Part shown: piece after piece, positions 55,209-64,000 of the stretch
Layout of the letters: each line of letters begins with the position of its first letter
How positions within the stretch are numbered: position 1 is the first letter of the stretch
DNA from: Synaphobranchus kaupii
Lineage: Eukaryota; Chordata; Actinopteri; Anguilliformes; Synaphobranchidae
Direction: 5' to 3'
Assembly: GCA_029718625.1 (NCBI GenBank)
Contig: CM056387.1
Span: 37,672,824 to 37,736,823, forward strand
DNA length: 64,000 nucleotides
Program-made: the position numbers and the translations under genes
Notes under the pieces: model-generated
Told to the model about the DNA's origin: nothing
Seen by the model: the letters and a program-made list of their open reading frames with translations, nothing else
Database searches by the model: none

Positions 55209-56303
55209 GGGCTCTATTTTAATAAACCAAACGCAATGGTGAACGCAAGAGTAATCGCTTGGCGGTATCGCTCTGAGGGCGTGTTGGCGAGAAATTTGGT
55301 AATTTCATGACGGCAATCTTGGCGCATCTGATGGCGGTATTGCTAAAAGGCTGGGTTTAAATGTCCAAAGTGTGTCTCTATGGTAGCCAATCAAATAGTT
55401 GTTCTCATGCTTTAAAAAAAAGCCAGTTGGAACGCAATCGCTCCATGCAATTTCATAATGAGCAACCCAAACGCACTGGACCGTCAACGACAAGAGCGAT
55501 TTTCCGCACAGGAATCAGACATACTTGCAACAGAAGTACAGGCTAGGACTAGTAATTTATGGATCACAATCCACACCACCTCGTCTCCCAGAAGTTCGGA
55601 AGGCACGGGAGGAGGTGGCGAATGCATTAATTAGCCTACATGAGGTGATGTAGGCATAATTATGATTCAAATGGTAGGCTTATGATTCAACTGTGTCAAT
55701 GTGTAATTTATATATTATAGGCTATTGGCCTACATGATCGCAAGTTTCTTGTAAGCTGTCCTGTTTTATTCTAGTAGTTTAAATTAAAATTAATTAATAA
55801 TAATTATAGGCTATTTGTTCATTAAATGGAAGTGTAATGTTGGCATCACCTATAGACACTACATAGAACTACATGACTAACAAGTTGCCAAATTGCCTAT
55901 TGCGTTAGCAACCTGGAGGGGGTATAAAGGTATAATATGAGGTATGAATGGTGTCGATGGTGTGAACGGTGTAGGAGGAGATAGGTTTTGAAAAATCGGC
56001 AGAAGAATAATAACGGTCAGTCTGAGTCTATTGCGTTGCCGCTAAGAGGTGGTTCCAGCGGATCATAACGCAATGGGTTTTCGTTGGTTCAAATTGTCAC
56101 TGAGCCGAAAGTATTTTAGAACACGCCCCAGACAGCGCCACCCATCCCACTGCAGCGCAAGCGAAAGGATGTTATGTTGAGAATTTGTTGATCCTAGCGG
56201 TATTGCTGAGAAACGCCATAGCGCCAGTTTTAAGACGTTGATGCTGTCAACAAGCTTGCGTTTGACTATACCGTCCCCTTGCGCTGGTTTGAAAATAGAG
56301 CCC
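55209..56303 (+). mobile_element. Harbinger-type element (1095 bp) with Myb/SANT relic
   Basis: Inverted ends GGGCTCTATTTTAATAAACC and GGTTTGAAAATAGAGCCC, with a possible 3-bp duplication ACT at 55206-55208 and 56304-56306. From 55458, MSNPNALDRQRQERFSAQES runs on to ATEVQAR, then in another frame LVIYGSQSTPPRLPEVRKAR and EEVANAL, a broken Myb/SANT-like domain. No transposase is seen. Confidence 0.75.
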
Positions 56304-56306
56304 ACT

Positions 56307-58508
56307 GTGTTAAATCATGGGTATTTATTTAACCGGCTGCTTCAGCAATGTATTAAACTTGTCCTTCATTCACAGGAATGAAAGGTAAATATGATCATCA
56401 TAGTTCATCATATCTTAGCGACTAAATCACATTAAGCGGTGTAGCAAAAATGTGCCTTCTTGGTGATATGACACTTTTGTATTCCTGTTCTCTGCCTCTG
56501 TAAGTCTCTCTGGATATGTCTGCTGAACTAATTTAAGATTGTCCGTGAAGTAAAATGGACTCGTTATCGGTTCACCTGGCCTCTGGACTACTCCTATTGC
56601 TCCTATAAGTTTTGTGGATTTTATTCTCCTGTTAGCGAGGAATAAAGAGCAAGCTGTGTTGGACGAGGACATTGACTTCCAAAATGATTTTCTTTCAAAA
56701 TGTCAGGAGCATCTGTGAAAGCCGTGACCTCTGCAGAACAGCTGTAGCCACACTGGACACCGTATACATATGTGATTGTGGCAATGTACTGAGCTGTTAT
56801 AATTAAAGCTGTAGTAATTTATCTGCATAGCTGGCATTGTTCTCTTTTATAATTAGTTGAGTGATCTGGTTACTCTTGCTTTTTGGGTCTCGTAAAACTT
56901 TCCTCTGTGACATTTCTATTTTAAAATAAATAAATAAAAATTTGCCCTTGATATCCTTGATATGGCTTTTATTTGTACGTCAAGGTGACTTAATTTTTTT
57001 GTTTAAAACATAACGGACTACCAAAACTCAAGTTTAATTTCCAACATACAGCAGCTGATATTATCCTGCCTGTAGAATCTTGTTGCAGATGGACCTGCTG
57101 TTCAGCCTGAGTGTGGGTAATTATATTATATATGATGCAATAAAACGGTCAGGTTGCATCTTCTGCCATGAACCGTAAATCATGATAAAGATCATGCCGT
57201 GAGTAACGGGCAAGTACACAGCCGTAGTTCTAATGTACTTCTAAAGCAACAGAGATGTACAGCGGTTCAGCGATTTTGGCCTCTATAAGTTCAGTGACAA
57301 TGCAAAATGCATGAGCGTAATGATGCAATCGCTGTGAGAACCGTGTGTAACGAATTCCAGCATAAACATTCAGCACCTGCCTGTTTAAATTGTGATGTGC
57401 TCGCAGGCTTGGTTACCTGCATCAGAGGTAATCTGTTTATAGTCTATTGTAGGGGTGCAGTATGCTGGCTTACCCACACTGCTCTATGTTGTGTCATGAT
57501 GGGATTTCTGTATTCTCAGGTCACGTTAATATCAGCAGGTTTCCCAAGGTGAACAACAAGATGTCGGGGAAGAGCTTTGATCAGCTATCATGAGCAGTAA
57601 AGCAGACTGCTTAAGTGCAAATACGGTATTTGCATAAACACAGTTATTCAGTATTATAAATACAGAAGATGCTAATTAGTCTTCAGAGAACATTCATTTT
57701 CTGTGGTCTACACATGCTAACCGCTTAGTTTGTCAGAGCGCTAGTTGTTACGCTAACCACCCACACAGAATGGCAAGCAGAGAAACATCTTAAAGGAACG
57801 CTGAGAGCTGTTTCTCATCTCGTTCCTTAATGGAGTGATGAGGTCTGAACCCATCAGCCCAGTGAGGGACAGGCATGAGTATCTTTATAGGGCCGCAATC
57901 CATGCCCTTTCTCCGCACTATGCATTTAATCATTACTGTCAGTACATTCTCAGCTGTACTGCAGGTCATAGACACCACAGCGTTCTTTTGTCTAAAAGTA
58001 TATTGAAGACACCGTGATTCTGGAGGACCAGAGATGTCTTACTTTGTCCTAATCCAAGGTGAACAGGGGTTGGGGGGGAATAATAGCAGGTTTGCTCTCA
58101 ATGAAATATCCATACTTCATGACCTCCACGGCCTCATGATTTCATAATAGCTGATGGAAGGGGTATGGAATATGTTTAGGAGGGGCACTGGAGGAGCTTC
58201 TTGGAGGGCTTTGTTTATTTAGTGCAGCCTCCTCAGAATAAAATAATCAGGTTCTCTTAAAAGTTCATATTTTTGAACAAAAAAACCACCGGTGCCGTAG
58301 CCAAACCAAACACAGGTTGAGCGTACAAACATACAGTATTTTTTATCACGCTTCTGAAAGTTTCAGTTGCAGTTATGTAAAGTTGAAGCAGAAACAATGT
58401 GCTGGGCTGACCCTGATGTGCGAAGCAGACGTTAGGGAAGGGTACCTGGGCTCTCTTCCCGAGGAAGCCACAGTCCCAGCAGACCTCCACGGCAGCCATG
58501 GGAGAAAT
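56307..58508. other. intergenic, no gene seen
   Basis: AT-rich. Short frames (e.g. 57307-57552, 58317-58592) carry no recognised domain. Confidence 0.45.
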
Positions 58509-59051
58509 GCTGCCTTCAAGCGCTGTCGGGAATTATCGGAAATTCGAGTTTCCTACATGGAAGTTGCACTTGAACGAACCTCCAAGTCGTAATTACAAGT
58601 GGGAAAGTCGGAGATAATTTTGCACGAGTTCCCGAGTTGTGACCTTTCACCTATCTATCCTTCAAGTGCTCTTCGGAAGCTTCTATTTTCCAGTCTCCAA
58701 GTCGAAATTGCAGAAAATACGATGGGTTGACAGGTGTGGCAAAGCAGCCAGGCAGCGCAGCAGATTATCATATTGATGGTCACGCACGCACATCTAGCAA
58801 AATATACTTTAATATATCATTAATTACTCTCCTCATACGTTTCCTTTCCTCTTCTTTCTCATGCAGAAAGTGATGACAGCTCTCCATGTATTTTTTTTAT
58901 TCATAAAGGATAAAAAAAAACAAAAACATTTACTTTCTAGACCTCCATGTTTACTAGTATTTCCGACTTCGGAGCATGTGAATGCGTCAAATGCGTAATC
59001 ACGATTTGGCAACTGGGAAATAGGAGCTTCTGAAGAGCACTTGAAGGCAGC
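58509..59051. mobile_element. MITE of about 540 bp
   Basis: GCTGCCTTCAAGCGCT on the left and AGCACTTGAAGGCAGC on the right are inverted ends, with subterminal CGGGAATTATCGGAAATTCG and CATGGAAGTTGCACTTGAAC. No coding sequence recognised. Confidence 0.6.
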
Positions 59052-59447
59052 CAAAGAGTCATCATCAACAGGCTGTGGATGTCTCGGTTTCCTTTGTTTA
59101 CATTTTTATAAAAAAATAATGTCTTTGGTGTCTTCACCGGCCTGGCTGCAGTAGTTGTCTCCTGTGCTCCCTTCTCCCTCCTGTTCAAGGCCTGACCTTG
59201 CCACACCCACTCCTCTCCCCTGGGAGTGGCCCCCTGTGTTGCCGCATACTACAGCCGCAGCCCCCTCTATAACCTATCTCTCTCGCTCTCTTCCCCTCTC
59301 TCCCTCTCCCTCTTCCCTCTCCATCCTCTCGCCCCTGTCCCCTCCCCCTGGATGGCCTGGGATCATGGGAAGGCATTGATTATGGTTGATAATTCAGACC
59401 TTTGATGTGGATAATGCAGTCTCTCTCTCTTTCTCTTTCTTTCTCTC
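59052..59447. other. pyrimidine-rich tract
   Basis: 59160-59350 is strongly CT-rich (CTCTCC-type runs), followed by (TCTC)n at 59420-59450 directly at the 3' end of the LINE fragment. Confidence 0.6.
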
Positions 59448-60935
59448 TCTCAATTCAATTTGCTTTATTGGCATGACAAGACATTGTATCTGTATTGCCA
59501 AAGCATACTGCATTAAAACAGTCAAAGACATGCATCTAACACTGAACAATACAGAACAGCAAAAACTAGAAAAGAATGAACAGTAACCATACATGAAAAC
59601 AATAACTTTTCTTAGGTTATAGATTTAGAAATAACAATAATGTAAAATAAAGTACAATTAAAAATAATAATAATTATCAACAGCAATGATGATGAAAATG
59701 ACACATATGATCTTATAAAGTGAATATAATGGGTATAAAAAAAAGAAATTATACACATAAATAAAATTATTTAATTAATAAATAAATGAAAATCGTTTAC
59801 ATTGATCCCTGTCACTCACTGTCCCTAAGACGGCAGGCAGCTATATATTGTGCCGCCAGTTCTCTCCTCTCCTAAGAGGGTGGGGAGTTTTTGGATGTCT
59901 GTTCAATTTTTAAATTGAGGGTATCTCTGATTTATTTCCTTGAGATGGCAATGTTTGCACAGTCTTTCTTCCTTGAGAAGCCATGTTTGCCGATGTCTTC
60001 CTTTTATGGCCAACCTGTGCTCTCTGAGTCTGTACTTCGTCAAGGTAGTTCTTAGTTTCTTGTCAGTCACCATGGTCACATTTTGCAATGGTGTACTGTC
60101 TTTTTAGGGCCAAATAGCATTGCATTTTGCTTTGTGCTTGTGTTTGTGTGTCCCAATAGGTGGTGTAGTTTTGTTTGTGTTGTGCTATAATTTCCTTGAA
60201 TCTAATTGAATGTATGGTGATGCTGTCCTGAGGCTTTAAGGTGTTAGGGGTGGTTAGTGAACTGATCCTCAGGAACAATTGTGTGAGAAGACTCTTTACT
60301 TTGCTCAGCTCTTGGCATTACAGGGCTTTGTAGTGATAAGACTGGGGGTCACTATTTTTTAGGTGTATACAAAATTTGATTGCCCTTTTTTGTATCTTGA
60401 TTAGTAATGGATATTTGCCTAATTCTGCCCTGCATGCATTGTTTGTAGTTTTTCTCTGTACTTGAGTTGCCAATTTTAATGCCGCCCATATTGCCTGTGT
60501 ACATTGTTTTAATAATGTCATATATTATACCCCCTACACCACTTTCAATAATTTTGTAGAATAAGCCTTTATGCGAGATTGAATCAAAAGCTTTTCGGAA
60601 GTCTATAAAACAAGCAAATATTTTGTTTTTTTCTTGGTTGACATGTTTGTTAATCAGGGTGTGTAGGGTGTAAATATGGTCACATGTGCGGTGTTTTGGT
60701 AGGAATCCAATTTGACTTTTACTCAAGACATTGTGCTCATTAAGGAAGTATTGAAGTCTAGAATTAATAATGCTACAAAAAACCTTCCCCAGATTACTGT
60801 TCACACAAATGCCTCTGTAGTTGTTGGGGTCAAATTTATCTCCACTTTTAAAGATTGGGGTTATAAGTCCTTGATTCCAGATGTCAGGGACGAAACCTAC
60901 CCTCAGAACCAAATTGAATAATTTAAGAGTGGACT
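59448..60935 (-). pseudogene. non-LTR retrotransposon fragment (reverse transcriptase), 5'-truncated and internally deleted
   Basis: On the minus strand from 60912: GLITPIFKSGDKFDPNNYRG, LSKSQIGFLPKHRTCDHIYT and FACFIDFRKAFDSISHKGLF (RT motif A with its Asp). After TMYTGNMGGIKIG near 60490 the frame is lost, and the motif C (YADD-type) region is absent. Later pieces in other frames continue in order: GKYPLLIKIQKRAIKF (about 60420), SKMQCYLALKRQY (about 60110), then KYRLREHRLAIKGRHRQTWL and LKEERLCKHC (about 60030-59950). The 3' end near 59448 shows CCAATAAAGCAAATTGAATT. A dead copy. Confidence 0.85.
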
Positions 60936-61136
60936 GACTGACTGACTGTGCAGTAAAAAACCAGAAGGGATATTGGGTGTACAGGCTGTGTGAATGTGCA
61001 TTGTGTGACTGAGTATTGTGTGCGTGTCACTGTGTATTCTATTTGTGTATGTGTCTGTCAGTGTTGTTAGGATAGGGTCACCTACTCACTCCAAACACAC
61101 ATTTTGTTTCTTTGACTGGCATGCACTGCATCGTTT

Positions 61137-61750
61137 GTGCAGATGATGGGGGGTCTGTGCAGATGATGGGGTTTCTATGCAGATGATGGGGGGTCTGTGC
61201 AGATGATGGGGTGTCTGTGCAGATGATGGGGTGTCTGTGCAGATGATGGGGGGGGGGTGCCTGTGCAGATGATGGGTGGTCTGTGTAGATGATGGGGGGT
61301 GTCTGTGCAGATGATGGGAGGTCTGTGTAGATGATGGGGGGGGTGCCTGTGCAGATGATGGGTGGTCTGTGTAGATGATGGGGGGTGTCTGTGCAGATGA
61401 TGGGGTGTCTGTGCAGATGATGGGGTGTCTGTGCAGATGATGGGGGGTCTGTGCACATGATGGGGTGTCTGTGCAGATGATGGGGTGTCTGTGCAGATGA
61501 TGGGGGGTCTGTGCAGATGATGGGGTGCCTGTGCAGATGATGGGGGGTCTGTGCAGATGATGGGGTGTCTGTGCAGATGATGGGGGGTCTGTGCAGATGA
61601 TGGGGTGTCTGTGCAGATGATGGGGTGTCTGTGCAGATGATGGGGGGTCTGTGCAGATGATGGGGTGTCTGTGCAGATGATGGGTGGTCTGTGCAGATGA
61701 TGGGTGGTCTGTGCAGATGATGGGTGGTCTGTGCAGATGATGGGGGGTCA
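61137..61750. repeat. 20-bp minisatellite TGTGCAGATGATGGGGTGTC
   Basis: About 30 copies; variants alternate GGGGTGTC, GGGGGGTC and GGGTGGTC. The reverse-strand proline/histidine-rich frames (61078-61458) are artefacts of the repeat. Confidence 0.95.
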
Positions 61751-61786
61751 GAAAAAAAACACTGGGGTCAGAAAAGCCTTATTATA

Positions 61787-62329
61787 CACTGCCCGGCCAA
61801 AAAAAAAGTCGCACACTCTAATATTTCGTTGGACCGCCTTTAGCTTTGATTACGGCGCGCATTTGTTGTGGCATTGCTTCGACAACCTTATGCAATGTCA
61901 CAACATTTATTTCCATCCAGAGTAGCATAAGTTTTTGGTTGAGATCTTGTATTGACGACGGGAGAGTCGAACCACTCCGTAAAGTGTTCTCCAGCACATC
62001 CCAAAGACTTTCAATGGGGCTAAGGTCAGGAATCTGATGGCTAATTCATGTGTGAAAATGATTCCTCATGCTCCCTGAACCACTCTTTCACAATTTGAGC
62101 CCGATGAATCTTGGCATTGTCATCCTGGCATATGCCCATTGATGGGATAACCTGGTCATTTAGTACATTCAGGTACTTCGCTGACTTCATTTTATTGCTG
62201 CATAATGTTGCTGAGCCTAGGCCTGACCAACTGAAGCAACCCCAGATCATAACACTGCCTCCAGAGGCTTGTACAGTGGGCACTATGCATGATGGGTGCA
62301 ATGGCGACTTTTTTTTTGGCCGGGCAGTG
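61787..62329 (-). mobile_element. 543-bp Tc1-like element, second copy
   Basis: Same family, same length and same internal deletion as the copy at 51067 but in the opposite orientation. Ends CACTGCCCGGCC and GGCCGGGCAGTG, flanked by TA at 61785-61786 and 62330-62331. Reverse-strand text includes [20 protein letters not shown], with [20 protein letters not shown] overlapping and continuing it. It starts right after the 20-bp minisatellite. Confidence 0.9.
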
Positions 62330-62611
62330 TATTTTATATGGTCTCTTTTGATGCTGGTAAAACATTCCTACAAATCCCTGGGAAATTTAAAGCATACCAA
62401 AATAAATAAATACATGAAAGAAGAGTTCTGTATACTGGTGGAAATTGTCTAAAGGGTTAAAGTAAGTTATATATTTGACCCAGGTCTGCTTAGAATACAG
62501 TATCTAGGCTTATATGTTTTTGTTGGTATAGAAGTATCCACTCTTACATCCTTTATATAACTATTACATGTATTTTAATTTATTCTATATTTGCTGCCTA
62601 ACCCAGGGCTG

Positions 62612-62645
<34 letters not shown>

Positions 62646-62844
62646 CTATCCAATTCCCACCCCAATCTGGAATATCCAACTGTCCAAATATCCAACCACA
62701 CCGGTGTTCCAGGCAAAAGATCAGATGCACAATGACCACATTATTTCTACAGATTTGGAACCCTTTTTATCAAATGGGGAGGAAAAAAGCATGCAGGATG
62801 ATCAAATTATTATTATCAATATTATTATTATTATTGTTTTTATA

Positions 62845-63304
62845 AATATGGCGCCCAACGCGGGGCTGAGCATATCCAATTCCCACCCCAATTTGGAATG
62901 GCCAACCTCCTGCAACCGCAGCCGCGTACATTGTGAGATCCCTACTGTGGACACGGTTCTCCTCCGAAACACGTGGTGTCGCCAACTGCTTTTCTTCCAC
63001 ATTCGCTAAGCTCGCATATAGCAGTGTCAGAGGAAGGACCTTTCATCCTTTCATATGCGGGACCTTTGACTACAATCTACGGGCGCCCGATCGACAAGCA
63101 GGGGTCGCTAGATAGCAATGCACACGGAACCCTAATTGACTGAACCCTCCCGTTCCCTGGGTGACGCAATCGCCAATTGCGCGTCGCCCTATGGAGCTAC
63201 CAGCCACAGTCGGCACTGGCACATTGCGGATTGCGTCTGAGGCTGTGAGGCTCATCCACGCACCACAGTTTGGTTCCTTAACCGAATGAGCCATCCAGCA
63301 GCCC
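62845..63304 (-). mobile_element. SINE-like dispersed repeat, copy B
   Basis: On the minus strand it starts GGGCTGCTGGATGGCTCATT CGG (reminiscent of a tRNA A box), shares the blocks listed for the copy at 3955, and ends GGGCGCC followed by an (ATA)n/(AAT)n tract, the tail type of SINEs. A separate tail-only fragment of the family lies at about 62600-62690. Confidence 0.7.
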
Positions 63305-64000
63305 TAAATTTTAAGCAAGTTTAAAGGTTGTGCCCAAAATCAGTGCAACCGTCTTAACAATCCCTGTGTTTAGTGCAGAAAATAAAATGCATGCACACCG
63401 CTAAAAATGTAACACAGTGGTGGCTTATCCAACAGCAGCCACTGAACTTTTAATGGCTGAGCTACTGCTGTTCAGACCAAGTGTGTGGAAATGTTTTACA
63501 CTGTCACATTCGATACAGAAGGCCAGGGTTCGCGGTTGTCTGCATGAATACCATTATGCAGGATTCCTGATTATCTAGAATTACCCTCAACACGAAGATA
63601 CAACGGACAGGTCATCGGGCAGTTCATAGTGAGAGATGGCCTGTGTGTGTGTGTGTGTTTGGGTGGGGAGTTGTGGTTTCATAGCTGTCTAAACCCATCA
63701 CCTGAAGTGCAGTAACAAACATCTGACAGCAGGGGGATCCCCATGCCCATTAGTCTGCTTCAACATGATGTGAAAATTATAGGAGAGCATTTGTCTGCAT
63801 GAATGAGGTCATAATTCTCTATGGCTACAATAACAATATAGCACCCATTATGAAGTAATTCATTCATAACATATTCCTACATATAGTATGAGATAACTAC
63901 TTATAATTATGTTCTAAGCAGTTATCATTTGAAAAAAAAGGTGAAGCAAATCTTATAAGGATGATATGTGACCTCTGCTGTGGAGCTGATTCATCACGCA
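63305..64000. other. window end, no gene seen
   Basis: Unique AT-rich sequence with a short (TG)n at about 63641-63657. Nothing recognisable. Confidence 0.5.

Noticed and set aside
61078..61758. Reverse-strand ORF of HLHRPPIICTD-type repeats
   Set aside because: Translation of the 20-bp minisatellite; no gene features.

Overview
This is vertebrate nuclear DNA, almost certainly from a ray-finned (teleost) fish. Coding sequence is split into short exons with GT-AG introns. (GT)n/(CA)n tracts and minisatellites are abundant, and the interspersed repeats are of fish type: Tc1, hAT and PIF-Harbinger-like elements, a V-SINE-like SINE and a non-LTR retrotransposon fragment. A run of 500 N at 2033-2532 is an assembly gap. 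The species cannot be named from the sequence.

Two protein-coding genes can be reconstructed exon by exon, both on the + strand and head to tail. The first is slc25a14 (mitochondrial carrier, UCP5/BMCP1), with 8 coding exons from 10058 to 21457 and a 320-residue product. Its last exon is only 42 bp and lies 4.3 kb beyond exon 7, behind two large minisatellites. The second is pof1b (actin-binding, junction-associated coiled-coil protein), with 12 recognised coding exons from 26732 to 52774 and a 530-residue product. All exon phases close in both genes. They are separated by about 5.3 kb holding a 1.2-kb non-autonomous hAT element with a perfect 8-bp target duplication. Both orthologues are X-linked in human but far apart there.

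Region by region: 1-9250 is gene-free and repeat-rich (minisatellites, GT tracts, MITE-like elements, a SINE-like copy, a gap). 9250-10057 holds the likely slc25a14 promoter. 10058-21457 is slc25a14, with a MITE in intron 3, a Harbinger-type element ending 44 bp before exon 6, and minisatellites in the last intron. 21458-26731 is intergenic. 26732-52774 is pof1b, with a RecQ-like helicase fragment on the opposite strand in its 12-kb second intron. 52775-64000 is repeat-rich (nested SINE in MITE, two Harbinger/MITE elements, LINE fragment, 20-bp minisatellite, Tc1-like copy, SINE-like copy).

The most unusual structure is inside pof1b. Two introns contain tandem arrays whose repeat unit is a 3' splice site. 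Upstream of exon 6, exactly twelve 48-bp units (576 bp, no net indel) each carry a branch-like motif, a pyrimidine tract, AG or a near-AG, and a copy of the first codons of exon 6, all open in the exon's own frame. Upstream of exon 11, 23 units of about 30 bp repeat branch-like motif, pyrimidine tract and AG; there, use of any upstream AG would give an in-frame stop at the second codon. The same gene also carries a 2.5-kb foldback element (with a nested Tc1 derivative) ending 30 bp before the last exon.
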